NCBI GenBank assembly: GCA_963787895.1
Contig: CAWBEX010000007.1
Location: forward strand, 806,001 to 870,000
Length of the DNA stretch: 64,000 bases
Direction: 5' to 3'
Source: Anderseniella sp963787895
Lineage (GTDB): Bacteria; Pseudomonadota; Alphaproteobacteria; Rhizobiales; Aestuariivirgaceae
Part shown: one piece after another, positions 33,271 to 42,164 of the stretch
Layout: the number at the start of each line of letters is the position of its first letter
Position numbering within the stretch: position 1 is the first letter of the stretch
Made by a program: the position numbers and the translations under genes
Notes under the pieces: generated by a model
What the model saw: only the letters and a program-made list of their open reading frames with translations
The model's database searches: none
Told to the model about the DNA's origin: nothing

Positions 33271-35361
33271 ATGAACCTGCGCCCCAACATAAAGACTGTT
33301 CATTCCGTCTGTCCGCACGACTGCCCGTCCACCTGTGCGCTTGAGGTGGAAATACTCGATGCACATACCATTGGCCGCGTGCGCGGGCACAAGGAAAACC
33401 CATACACCGCAGGTGTCATCTGTGAAAAAGTGGGCCGTTATGCGGAGCGCATCCACCACCCGGACCGGCTCTTGCACCCGCTCAGGCGCAAGGGCGCACG
33501 CGGCGACGGCCAATGGCAGCAATTGTCATGGGACGATGCGCTGGACGAACTGGCTCAGGCCATGCTGCGTGCCGAGGAAAAGCATGGGGCAGAGGCCGTA
33601 TGGCCGTACTACTATGCCGGTACCATGGGGCTGGTCATGCGTGATGGCATTCACCGCCTCAGGCACGTCAAGAAATACTCCGGTCTGAACGACACGTTCT
33701 GTGTGTCGCTTTCCAATTCCGGCTTTACCGCAGGAACCGGCAGGCTCGCAGGCACCAGCTCAAGTGAAATCAGCAAGTCTGACCTGGTGGTGCTGTGGGG
33801 CACCAATCCTGTCAACACGCAGGTCAACGTCATGAGCCATGCGGCCCAGGCCCGCAAGACACGCGGCGCCAGGATAGCTGCCGTGGACATTTACGAGACT
33901 GGCACTGTCAAACAGGCTGACATCGGGTTGATCATTCGTCCCGGTACCGATGGCGCGTTGGCTTGTGCGGTTATGCATGTGGCCTTTCGTGACGGTTATG
34001 CCGACAGGGCCTACATGGAGAAATACACCGACGACCCTGCCGGCCTTGAAGCCCACCTGAGATCCCGCACACCTGAATGGGCTGCAGCCATCACCGGCTC
34101 GAGCATCGCCGAGATTGAAGAGTTCGCCAGATTGATCGGCCAGACCAAAGCCACGTACTTCCGGCTGGGCTATGGCTTTGCGCGTTCGCGCAACGGCGCG
34201 GTCAATATGCATGCGGTCACCTGCATCCCGGCGGTGATGGGACACTGGCAGCACGAGGGCGGCGGTGCGCTGCATTCAAACTCTGGCATATACGGCTGGA
34301 ACAAATCGCTGATTGAAGGCCTTGATGCGTTTGACCCGTCGGTGCGCATGCTCGACCAGTGCCGCATAGGCCCGGTCTTGTGCAACGACCCGTCGGACCT
34401 GGCCGGTGGCCCGCCGGTGACGGTGCTGTTCACCCAGAATACAAACCCGGTGTCTGTTGCGCCGGAGCAGAACCGGGTAAAGCAGGGCTTTGCCCGCGAT
34501 GATCTGTTCATATGCGTGCATGAGCAGTTCATGACCGAAACGGCGGCCCTGGCGGACATGGTGCTGCCGGCCACCATGTTTCTTGAGCATGATGACGTCT
34601 ATCAAGGCTCCGGCCACCAGTATGTGCAACTCGGCCTCAAACAGGTGGAGGCGCCTGGTGAATGCCGGTCCAACCATGAAGTGTTGTGCAACCTGGCAAG
34701 CCGTGTTGGTGCGCACCATCGTGGCTTCGGCATGACAGCACGTGAAATCATCGACGAGACGTTGCAGCAATCCGGCAGGCCGGACCTGGCTTCTGTAGAA
34801 CTACAGAAATGGGTCGACGTGCAGCCCGCCTTTGAAACCGCTCACTACCTCAACGGCTTTGGCCACCCGGATGGCAAGTTCCGCTTTAAGCCGAACTGGA
34901 AGGCCACGCGCCACAAGCCTCATATGGGACCACTCGGGCCGGTCGGCGACATGCCGGTGTTCCCGGATCACTGGCGTGTCATACGTGAGGCGGATGCGAA
35001 ACATCCGTTTCGCCTGGCCACCAGCCCTGCGCGCACCTTCCTGAATTCCACATTCAACGAAACCCAAACGTCGCTGGCGCGAGAGGGCAGGCCGCAATTG
35101 CTGATGCACCCTGACGACATCAGTTGCAACGGGTTCAACGATGGCCAGATGGTGCAGATTGGCAACGAGCACGGCGCTGTGAAGCTGCATCTGAAAGCCC
35201 ATGATGCAGTCAGGCGCGGCGTGGTGATTTCAGAAGGCATCTGGCCCAACACTGCGTTCGAAGATGGCTGTGGCATCAATACCCTGGTAGGTGCGGACCA
35301 GCCTGCGCCCGCTGGCGGCGGCACATTCCACGACAATCATGTCTGGGTGCGTCCGGTCTAG
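33271..35361 (+). CDS. Molybdopterin-dependent oxidoreductase
   Basis: 696 residues from the ATG at 33271 (MNLRPNIKTVHSVCPHDC); an earlier in-frame ATG lies 30 bases upstream. The N-terminus binds a 4Fe-4S cluster through C14, C18, C22 and C51. Then come the DMSO-reductase-family domains: LVVLWGTNPVNTQVN, MGHWQHEGGGALH and LFTQNTNPVSV, with a C-terminal dinucleotide-binding barrel from about residue 575. It has no Tat signal, so it is cytoplasmic. Members are annotated as formate-dehydrogenase-like or BisC-like; the substrate is not predictable. No partner subunit is adjacent. Confidence 0.9.
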   Translation: MNLRPNIKTVHSVCPHDCPSTCALEVEILDAHTIGRVRGHKENPYTAGVICEKVGRYAERIHHPDRLLHPLRRKGARGDGQWQQLSWDDALDELAQAMLRAEEKHGAEAVWPYYYAGTMGLVMRDGIHRLRHVKKYSGLNDTFCVSLSNSGFTAGTGRLAGTSSSEISKSDLVVLWGTNPVNTQVNVMSHAAQARKTRGARIAAVDIYETGTVKQADIGLIIRPGTDGALACAVMHVAFRDGYADRAYMEKYTDDPAGLEAHLRSRTPEWAAAITGSSIAEIEEFARLIGQTKATYFRLGYGFARSRNGAVNMHAVTCIPAVMGHWQHEGGGALHSNSGIYGWNKSLIEGLDAFDPSVRMLDQCRIGPVLCNDPSDLAGGPPVTVLFTQNTNPVSVAPEQNRVKQGFARDDLFICVHEQFMTETAALADMVLPATMFLEHDDVYQGSGHQYVQLGLKQVEAPGECRSNHEVLCNLASRVGAHHRGFGMTAREIIDETLQQSGRPDLASVELQKWVDVQPAFETAHYLNGFGHPDGKFRFKPNWKATRHKPHMGPLGPVGDMPVFPDHWRVIREADAKHPFRLATSPARTFLNSTFNETQTSLAREGRPQLLMHPDDISCNGFNDGQMVQIGNEHGAVKLHLKAHDAVRRGVVISEGIWPNTAFEDGCGINTLVGADQPAPAGGGTFHDNHVWVRPV

Positions 35362-35392
35362 CGCAAGCCTATGTTTTGACTTGACTCATTGC

Positions 35393-35408
35393 GCGGACGC
35401 GAGTCCGC
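35393..35408. other. Stable hairpin with GNRA tetraloop
   Basis: GCGGAC (35393-35398) pairs perfectly with GTCCGC (35403-35408) around a GCGA loop, 31 bases after the oxidoreductase stop. No T-tract follows. Could protect the 3' end or be a weak terminator. Confidence 0.45.
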
Positions 35409-35463
35409 AAGCCCTTGAAAAGAATCATTTCTCTGATCTGAGAATCGCACCATCTTTTTGTTC

Positions 35464-35574
35464 ATGGTTCTGGTTCGAAACAAGTCACCCCTTCTGCAAC
35501 TGGCCTGCATGGCCGGGCTTATTGCGGTCGCAACGTTGGCTCCGCTGGCGGTATTGGCAGCTTCGCTTTCCTGA
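35464..35574 (+). CDS. Possible 36-residue hydrophobic mini-protein
   Basis: A short frame starting ATG at 35464 that codes MVLVRNKSPLLQLACMAG and a hydrophobic C-terminus ending LAVLAASLS. It has a basic N-terminus followed by one hydrophobic helix, as in tiny membrane proteins. There is no good Shine-Dalgarno. Its end abuts the reverse-strand GST-like pseudogene. Weak candidate. Confidence 0.25.
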   Translation: MVLVRNKSPLLQLACMAGLIAVATLAPLAVLAASLS

Positions 35575-35576
35575 CA

Positions 35577-36287
35577 TCACGCTTTCGCCAGGTCAGGGTA
35601 GAACTCTTTCATCATCCGCTCATTGTAAGCCACCAGGTTGGCATGTGATCTGGTTACCGTCAGAAGTTCGCTGTCAAACAGCGGGCAAAGCGAGTTCGCG
35701 ACAAAACTGAACACCGTTGCATCAGCACCACAAGGTGCCTTGCCCATCAGGTATGTGTTGTCGCCCATGATATCCGCCAGCGACTTCATCATGCGCCCCG
35801 CAAGCCGGATCATGTCTTCGCGCGAATGGCGGCTCATGCCCTGACCCCAAAGATTGCGCTTTACCTGGCGTTGCACGATGCTGCTGACGATCTGGCGCAC
35901 ACCCATGGGCATTGCATCGAAATAGCTGCGCGGGCCCTTGTTGAAGTTCTCTTAAATCATCCAGCGCTCCTGCATGATGACCCAGTACAGGCTGTCTTCG
36001 AGCATCTTTTCGACTGCCCATGCGACGCCCTTTTCGCGTGCGTTCAGCCCCTTGTCGAAATCAATTCCATGTTTCTGTTCCAGGTGAAATCGGATGAATG
36101 TCGTGTCGGCAACGGTCTGGTCGCCATCAATCAGCACCGGAAACTTGCCCTTTGGTGCCTTTTGCACGTCGCCATGTTCGCTTTCATATTCAAGCCCGGA
36201 GAGTTTCAGCAACATCTCGCCCTTGGTGCAGAACGGGCTGGGGTCCGGCAACCCGAATGCCGGGCCGAACACGAGTAACTTTAGCAT
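35577..36287 (-). pseudogene. GST-like gene interrupted by an in-frame TAA stop
   Basis: Two frames of 111 codons lie in the same phase, split only by TAA (35952-35954 on the reverse strand). The first half (from 36287) is an N-terminal glutathione-S-transferase/metaxin-like thioredoxin fold with PSPFCTKGEMLLKLSG and GKFPVLIDGD. Reading through the stop gives ENFNKGPRSYFDAMP and then a helical C-terminal domain with MGDNTYLMGKAPCGADA, as in GST-like FAXC-type proteins. Total read-through length is about 236 residues, normal for the family. So a single base change has made a nonsense mutation, or it is a sequencing error. Confidence 0.85.
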
Positions 36288-36539
36288 GGGTCTACCTTCT
36301 CCTCGTATGCTGGCATGTCATATGTTCTATTATTGTTCCATACTTGACGTGTGTGTGACAAGGTTTTGCGCAGCAAAATGGCTGGAGTGGACAGCCGGAC
36401 AACACCTCATGGGAGTTTGAACATGAAAACAGCGCCGGGGTTTGGTAGTTTGTTTCCCTACATCTTTGCCAACGATGCCAGGGGCCACATTGATTTTTCG
36501 GCGCCGCGTTGGCCTGTAAATGTAAGTGGAAGACGCCGC

Positions 36540-37181
36540 TCAGCCCGCCAGAATTGACAACGATGCAGCCGCATCGTCGGCAAACACCGTGCGCCCGTCA
36601 CGCAGGCTGATGCGCCCCTGCGCCAGCGCGGCCAGCACGGCAGGGTAAAGCCGGTGTTCCACCTGCAGCACCCGGCCAGCCAGCTTGTCAGCATCATCGC
36701 CCGGTTGAACGCGCACTGCACCTTGCGCGATGATTGCACCGGCATCCAGCTCGGCCGAGACGAAATGCACCGAACACCCATGTACTAGAACGCCTGCCTC
36801 CAGCGCGCGCTGGTGTGTGTCGACGCCCTTGAACAGTGGCAGCAGGGAAGGGTGGATGTTGATTATCCTGCCCTGCCATCTTGCAATGAAATTTGCGGTC
36901 AGAATGCGCATGAATCCGGCGCACGCCACCAGGTCGCACTGCTGAGCCGTCAGGGCCTCGTGCATTGCCTCATCCAGTGCCTCGCGTGAACCAAGTGCGT
37001 GGTGATCAAGCGCCACAGTTGCAATGCCTTGCGCCGCCGCCGTCTCCAGCCCCTTTGCGTCCGGCCTGTTGGAAATCACGCAGGCCACCTTGTAGGAAGC
37101 TTCTGGCTGGCTGGCAGCCTTGATCAGCGAGGCCATGTTTGAGCCGCGTCCTGAAATCAGTATGCCAACCCGCTTGCCCAT
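36540..37181 (-). CDS. purN: Phosphoribosylglycinamide formyltransferase
   Basis: 213 residues. Third step of purine synthesis: formylates GAR using 10-formyl-THF. Motifs are VGILISGRGSNMASL near the N-terminus, MRILTANFI and the catalytic INIHPSLLPLFKG (Asn and His), then the HFVSAELDAGAIIAQ stretch with catalytic Asp. Starts 5 bases after purM ends, forming the common purM-purN operon. Confidence 0.97.
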   Translation of the reverse strand: MGKRVGILISGRGSNMASLIKAASQPEASYKVACVISNRPDAKGLETAAAQGIATVALDHHALGSREALDEAMHEALTAQQCDLVACAGFMRILTANFIARWQGRIINIHPSLLPLFKGVDTHQRALEAGVLVHGCSVHFVSAELDAGAIIAQGAVRVQPGDDADKLAGRVLQVEHRLYPAVLAALAQGRISLRDGRTVFADDAAASLSILAG

Positions 37182-37186
37182 TGCGC

Positions 37187-38287
37187 TCAGGCGCCTTCCG
37201 AATATGACAGCTTGCCCTTGAACTTGACACGTGCCTGCCTTGCACTGCGTTCGATGATGTGGCCGAGACGAACCACCTGTTCGCCTGCTGCTGCCAGTGT
37301 CAGCATCGCATCGTCAGCCTGTGCTTCGCTTACCACGACAATCATGCCCATGCCGCAATTGAAGGTGCGCAGCATTTCCTTTTCGGCGATACCGCCATTT
37401 TCTGCCAGCCAGCCGAACACTGCAGGTGCGTGAAAGCTGTTGAGATCGATCTGTGCTGCGCACCCGTCCGGCAGCGCGCGCGGAATGTTTTCGGTGAAGC
37501 CGCCACCTGTGATGTGTGCCAGTGCCTTGATGCCGGAATGCGCACCAAGCGCCGACAGAATCGGTTTGACGTAAATCCGAGTGGGCGAAAGCAGCGCTTC
37601 TCCCAGCGTCTTGGATGTATCGAAAGGGGCCTTGGCCTTGTATTTCAACCCGCTCAATTCAACAATCTTGCGGATCAGCGAATAGCCGTTCGAGTGCGGT
37701 CCCGATGAGGCCAGCCCCAGGATCACGTCACCTGCGCTGACAGTTTTCCGGGGCAGTATCTTGCGCCGCTCCACTGCGCCAACAGCGAACCCGGCCAGGT
37801 CATAATCGGCGCCATGGTACATGCCGGGCATCTCGGCCGTCTCGCCGCCAATCAGTGCGCATCCGGCTTGCCGGCAACCTTCTGCGATGCCCGCAACCAC
37901 GTCGCGTGCCACCTTCACGTCGAGTTTGCCTGTGGCGTAGTAATCAAGGAAAAACAGCGGTTCTGCGCCTTGCACCACCAGGTCATTCACTGACATCGCT
38001 ACAAGGTCTATGCCGACGCCTGAATGAATGCCGCCTTCTATTGCCACGCGCAGCTTGGTGCCGACACCATCATTGGCAGCTACAAGAACCGGATCCTTGA
38101 AGCCGCATGCCTTGAGGTCAAAAAGACCGCCAAACCCGCCGAGTGACGGATTCGAGCCCTTGCGGCGGGTCGACGCCGCCAGCGGCTTGATGGCATCAAC
38201 CAGCGAATTGCCCGCCTCAATGCTGACGCCGGCATCATCATAGGTTAGGCCGTTGCGCCGTTGTGTCGCTGATTTTGATTTTGCCAT
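37187..38287 (-). CDS. purM: Phosphoribosylformylglycinamidine cyclo-ligase
   Basis: 366 residues. Makes aminoimidazole ribotide from FGAM with ATP. Features: LTYDDAGVSIEAGN near the start, LVAANDGVGTKLRVA, CALIGGETAEMPGMYH and LAHITGGGFTENIPR. A 10-residue N-terminal Lys/Arg/Ser-rich extension is slightly longer than usual. First gene of the purM-purN unit and divergent from the DUF2066 gene 252 bases away, with the region between holding both promoters. Confidence 0.97.
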   Translation of the reverse strand: MAKSKSATQRRNGLTYDDAGVSIEAGNSLVDAIKPLAASTRRKGSNPSLGGFGGLFDLKACGFKDPVLVAANDGVGTKLRVAIEGGIHSGVGIDLVAMSVNDLVVQGAEPLFFLDYYATGKLDVKVARDVVAGIAEGCRQAGCALIGGETAEMPGMYHGADYDLAGFAVGAVERRKILPRKTVSAGDVILGLASSGPHSNGYSLIRKIVELSGLKYKAKAPFDTSKTLGEALLSPTRIYVKPILSALGAHSGIKALAHITGGGFTENIPRALPDGCAAQIDLNSFHAPAVFGWLAENGGIAEKEMLRTFNCGMGMIVVVSEAQADDAMLTLAAAGEQVVRLGHIIERSARQARVKFKGKLSYSEGA

Positions 38288-38539
38288 GATGAGTGCCTGA
38301 AACTGAGTGCTTGAATTTTGCCGTTTCCACTGCCAATGACTGACCGTGAGGTTGACACCGGTGCCAAGGCTTCCCTTATTGGTGGAATGACCACGGCAGT
38401 GGCAAGCAAAATCGCCAGCTGTTCAGGTGTTTTGTGTCATGCCAGCGGTTATTGTAGCGGGCATGGCTCGGGGGAAACAATTTGTGCCGGGGAAACTTTT
38501 GACGTCTTGAGACACTTTTACACTGATAAGCTGACAGCC

Positions 38540-39613
38540 ATGCGACTTGCCGCAACACTGCTCTTGGCCATGCTGGTTTGTATGCCGGCTGTTGCCATGG
38601 CGGAGGAAAATCCACTTTACACCATCCGTGGCGTGGAAGTGGATGTTCGCGCTGAAACGGCAGCCGAGGCAAAAAAACTTGCTATCACCGAGGCCAATGT
38701 GAAGGCACTTGCCCTGTTCGTGCAGCGGGTTGGCGCAGAACAGGTGCTGCCCGAGCTTGCAAACATACCTGCCAAAAATGTGGACGCCATGCTGGACAGT
38801 CTGTCCATTGAGCAGGAGCGAACGGGACCGCGCCGCTACATAGGCAAGCTGACAGTGCGCTTTCTGCCAGACAAGATGCGCGCGATGATGTCTTCGCTGG
38901 GGGTTTCCTATAGTGAGAAGTATGCCGGGCGTACAGTTGTCGTGCCAGTGTGGAGAACGCTTGAGGGCGCCGTGGTGTGGGAAGACAATCCCTGGCGTCA
39001 GGCATGGGTTTCGCTCAGGGCGGAAAACGGTCTGGTGCCGCTCATAGTGCCGCTGGGCGACCTTGCCGATACCACCACCTTGACCGCGGAACAGGCGGTC
39101 AACCGCGACGAGGCTGCGCTTGAGGCGTTGCGGTTGCGCTACAATGCTGACGCGCTGCTGGTGGCGGAAGCCTCACCCGTAGGCGAAGACACGGTGCAAG
39201 CCGTCATGCAGGGGGACAGTCCTGTTGGAGAGCTTGGTTTTGACAAGGCCTATGCAGCGGAAAACGGTGGCGGTTTGCCGGAGGCTGCACAGATTGCTGC
39301 GGCACGCTTTCAGCAAGTCATGATCCAGCGTTGGAAGAAGCAGAACGAGGAGCGCTCCATCACACGGGCCCTTCCGGTCGCCACGTTGCCGGTGGCGGTG
39401 GCGTTTTATTCTACCGAAGAGTGGAGCGCGCTGCGCGCTCGCATTCTTTCAACGCCAGGTGTGTCCGGGGTTGACATCTCGACAATCTCGCAAGGCGGTG
39501 CAATCGTCCAGCTTGCCTATGTGTCAGGTTTTGAGCAGCTGCGACAGTCGCTGTGGTCGAGTGGCCTGGCATTGCAGAATGTGGGTGGAACATGGGTATT
39601 GCAGACCAATTGA
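38540..39613 (+). CDS. Exported DUF2066 protein
   Basis: 357 residues from the ATG at 38540 (MRLAATLLLAML). A signal peptide ends AMA (about residue 21). The N-terminal half has VEVDVRAETAAEAKKLAI and ALALFVQRVGAEQVLPEL, the DUF2066 pattern, with conserved VRFLPDKMRAMM and VPVWRTL. The family is periplasmic and of unknown role. In Rhizobiales it heads the DUF2066, CDP-alcohol phosphatidyltransferase, AI-2E, hda series seen here with short gaps of 40, 53 and 14 bases. Confidence 0.85.
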   Translation: MRLAATLLLAMLVCMPAVAMAEENPLYTIRGVEVDVRAETAAEAKKLAITEANVKALALFVQRVGAEQVLPELANIPAKNVDAMLDSLSIEQERTGPRRYIGKLTVRFLPDKMRAMMSSLGVSYSEKYAGRTVVVPVWRTLEGAVVWEDNPWRQAWVSLRAENGLVPLIVPLGDLADTTTLTAEQAVNRDEAALEALRLRYNADALLVAEASPVGEDTVQAVMQGDSPVGELGFDKAYAAENGGGLPEAAQIAAARFQQVMIQRWKKQNEERSITRALPVATLPVAVAFYSTEEWSALRARILSTPGVSGVDISTISQGGAIVQLAYVSGFEQLRQSLWSSGLALQNVGGTWVLQTN

Positions 39614-39653
39614 TTGTCCCGCAGTTGCAACTGCAAGAGCAGGTAGAGAGCGC

Positions 39654-40196
39654 ATGACGCTGCCAAACTTCATCACCATTGGCCGCCTGTTCCTGGTGCC
39701 GCTCATAGTCTGGTTGCTGGTCCAGTCTCTTTACCACTATGCCTTCTTCGTATTTGTGCTTGCCGGCGTGTCCGATGCCGTTGACGGTTTCATCGCCAAG
39801 CAGATGAACCTGGCAAGTGAACTGGGTGCTTACCTGGACCCCATTGCCGACAAGGCCCTGCTTGTCGCCATCTATGTCTCGCTCGGGGTGGCAGAGCATT
39901 TGCCCATCTGGCTGGTCATCATTGTTGTGAGCCGCGACGTCGCAATTGTAGGCGCGGTAATACTGTCATGGTTGATGGATAAGCCTGTGAAAATGGAGCC
40001 ACATATCGTGTCGAAGGCCAACACCGTATTGCAGATTTTACTGGTCGCGGCGGTGTTGGCGGCTCTGGCCTTTTCAGATATCAACACAACGCTCGTCACC
40101 TTGGGTGCCACTTTGACAGCAGGACTCACACTTGTGTCTCTTGCAGTGTACTTGCGAGACTGGCTACAACACATGGCGAATGGCAGCTCCGCCTGA
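39654..40196 (+). CDS. CDP-alcohol phosphatidyltransferase
   Basis: 180 residues from the ATG at 39654 (MTLPNFITIGRL). The catalytic motif D-x2-D-G-x2-A-[R/K]-x8-G-x3-D-x3-D appears as DAVDGFIAK followed by ELGAYLDPIAD, with Lys replacing the usual Arg. Five or six membrane helices. Such enzymes transfer a phosphatidyl group from CDP-diacylglycerol; PgsA-type phosphatidylglycerophosphate synthase is the nearest named relative. Second gene of a likely four-gene operon ending with hda. Confidence 0.88.
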   Translation: MTLPNFITIGRLFLVPLIVWLLVQSLYHYAFFVFVLAGVSDAVDGFIAKQMNLASELGAYLDPIADKALLVAIYVSLGVAEHLPIWLVIIVVSRDVAIVGAVILSWLMDKPVKMEPHIVSKANTVLQILLVAAVLAALAFSDINTTLVTLGATLTAGLTLVSLAVYLRDWLQHMANGSSA

Positions 40197-40249
40197 GCCC
40201 GGCAAATGATTGCCGGGAGTCTGGCCCGCTACAGGCAGAAACGCGAGAC

Positions 40250-41344
40250 ATGACCATACAACGACAGGTATCAGTCTGGACGGCAGTGCTCGCAGCAATC
40301 ATCGCATTCATGTGGTTGTTTGCAGACATCCTGCTGCCGTTCCTGGCAGGCATTGTTCTGGCCTATTTCCTTGACCCCGTCGCTGACGCGCTTGAACGGC
40401 TGAAGCTGCCTCGTCTGGCGGCTACCCTGGTGATTGTGCTGGCAAGTGTGTTTGCGCTGGTTCTGGCGCTGCTGCTTGTTGCGCCCCTTATCGGTGACCA
40501 GATTGCCCGTTTTGCCGAGCGCCTTCCTGGCGATGTTTCAACACTTATAGCACTGTTCAATGACATGGCGCCGGGCTGGTTAAAGGACGCACTTGCCAAG
40601 ACCGGTTCGGCGCTGCCGTCGTCAGGCTCCGAGATCGCCAGCAAGGCTGCCGGGTGGGTGGCAAAGCTGCTGCAGTCCATCCTGTCGGGCGGCCTGGCCC
40701 TGTTCAACCTCATGTCGCTGCTGATCATCACGCCGCTGGTCACGTTCTACATGCTAAACGACTGGGACCGCATGGTGGCAAGGGTCGACGGCTGGTTGCC
40801 GCGTGACCATGTTGAAACGGTGCGGACCATCTCCCGCGACATCAACACCGCCATGGCAGGCTTCATCCGCGGGCAGGGCACAGTCTGCCTGCTGCTCGGC
40901 ACATTCTACGCTATTGCCCTGATTGCAGCCGGGCTCAATTTTGGTCTGCTCATAGGCTTGACCGCAGGTCTGTTGTCGTTCGTCCCGTTCGTCGGAGCCG
41001 CAGTTGGCGGCGTGCTCGCCATCGCCACCGCGCTGGTGCAGTTCTGGCCAGACTGGGTACACGTCCTGATCATCGCTGCCATTTTCGCTGCTGGCCAGTT
41101 CATCGAAGGCAATTTCCTGTCTCCAAGGCTGGTTGGGCGGTCAATTGGTGTGCACCCTGTGTGGCTGATGTTTGCCTTGCTGGCTTTCGGGTATCTGTTC
41201 GGTTTTGCCGGCGTGCTGCTGGCGGTGCCGCTTGCCGCTGCAATCGGCGTGCTGTCGCGGTTCTTCCTGCATCAGTACCTGGCTTCCAAGCTGTATCTCG
41301 GTACAAAGAAGAAGCCCGGCAAATTGACGCCGCCGCTGGATTGA
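40250..41344 (+). CDS. AI-2E family transporter (PerM-like)
   Basis: 364 residues with about eight membrane helices and a central soluble part (about residues 85-140). Contains LLIITPLVTFYMLNDWDRM, INTAMAGFIRGQGTVCLL and the late IEGNFLSPRLVGRSIGVHPVWLM, all marks of the family. Members export autoinducer-like molecules or act as Na+/H+ antiporters, but most have no known substrate. Lies between the phosphatidyltransferase and hda genes. Confidence 0.92.
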   Translation: MTIQRQVSVWTAVLAAIIAFMWLFADILLPFLAGIVLAYFLDPVADALERLKLPRLAATLVIVLASVFALVLALLLVAPLIGDQIARFAERLPGDVSTLIALFNDMAPGWLKDALAKTGSALPSSGSEIASKAAGWVAKLLQSILSGGLALFNLMSLLIITPLVTFYMLNDWDRMVARVDGWLPRDHVETVRTISRDINTAMAGFIRGQGTVCLLLGTFYAIALIAAGLNFGLLIGLTAGLLSFVPFVGAAVGGVLAIATALVQFWPDWVHVLIIAAIFAAGQFIEGNFLSPRLVGRSIGVHPVWLMFALLAFGYLFGFAGVLLAVPLAAAIGVLSRFFLHQYLASKLYLGTKKKPGKLTPPLD

Positions 41345-41358
41345 AGTGGTGCGCGTGA

Positions 41359-42072
41359 GTGAGTGAGCGTTCTTCAGATCAACTGCCTCTCAACCTGCCG
41401 CATCGAACCGCGATGGGCAGGGAGGATTTTCTTGTTTCGGCGGCAAACCAGGCCGCCGTTGCAGCTGTTGATGCATGGCCCGATTGGCCCGCGCCCGTGC
41501 TCATCATTGTAGGCGACCCCGGCTCTGGCAAGTCTCACCTTGCCGATGTATGGCGCAAGATGAGCGATGCCCTCGTGATGCCGGCAACCCAGCTCAAGCG
41601 TGACTCTGTCCTGCAATTCGCCCAGCACGGCTGCGTCGCCATTGAAGACGCTCCCGGCAGTTCGCTTGACGAGGTTGCCCTGTTTCACCTGATAAATCTG
41701 GCGCGTGAAACCTCAGGCCATATCCTCATCACCACCGGAAGTTTCCCGTCAGTCTGGCCGGTGACCTTGCCGGATTTGCAATCCCGGCTGAAGGCAGCTC
41801 AAGTGGTCCAGCTCGGGGATCCCGATGATGACCTGTTGCGGGGCCTGCTGGTCAAGATGTTTGCCGATCGCCAGTTGCAGGTCGACGAGAATGTCATCAG
41901 CTACATGATCAAGCGCATGGAGCGTTCTTTCGAGTCGGCTCGCTGGCTGGTTCAGGAGATCGATGAACAGGCACTTTCCAGCCGCGCTGAAATTACCCGC
42001 GCGTTTGTTTCGAAGGTTATGCAAAGCGCTGCCCAGCCCGGTTTTTTCGATAGCGACTCAAGCACCGCTTAA
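41359..42072 (+). CDS. hda: DnaA regulatory inactivator Hda
   Basis: 237 residues with a GTG start at 41359. It is a single AAA+ domain related to DnaA. Walker A reads VGDPGSGKSHLADVW (about residues 50-64). The N-terminal QLPLNL (residues 8-13) is a sliding-clamp binding motif, as expected for a protein that works with DnaN to trigger ATP hydrolysis by DnaA. The C-terminus lacks the DNA-binding domain of DnaA. A typical Rhizobiales context before ppk1. Confidence 0.9.
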   Translation: MSERSSDQLPLNLPHRTAMGREDFLVSAANQAAVAAVDAWPDWPAPVLIIVGDPGSGKSHLADVWRKMSDALVMPATQLKRDSVLQFAQHGCVAIEDAPGSSLDEVALFHLINLARETSGHILITTGSFPSVWPVTLPDLQSRLKAAQVVQLGDPDDDLLRGLLVKMFADRQLQVDENVISYMIKRMERSFESARWLVQEIDEQALSSRAEITRAFVSKVMQSAAQPGFFDSDSSTA

Positions 42073-42164
42073 GCACGCTGGGTGCTGCACCTGTGTCTGT
42101 TGTCATGGTTATGTTACATTGCTGTGGAAGTAGTGCCCTCCCGTTTTGATGAGCGAGCGTCTGA

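Noticed and set aside
36423..36557. 44-codon frame between the GST-like pseudogene and purN on the + strand, with GGGAG upstream
   Set aside because: It overlaps the 3' end of purN by 18 bases, has no hydrophobic or domain pattern, and its C-terminus is the antisense of purN. Chance seems likelier than coding.
42061..42086. AGCACC/GGTGCT inverted repeat at the end of hda as a terminator
   Set aside because: Only 6 bp with no T-tract, and it includes the stop codon region; too weak to call.
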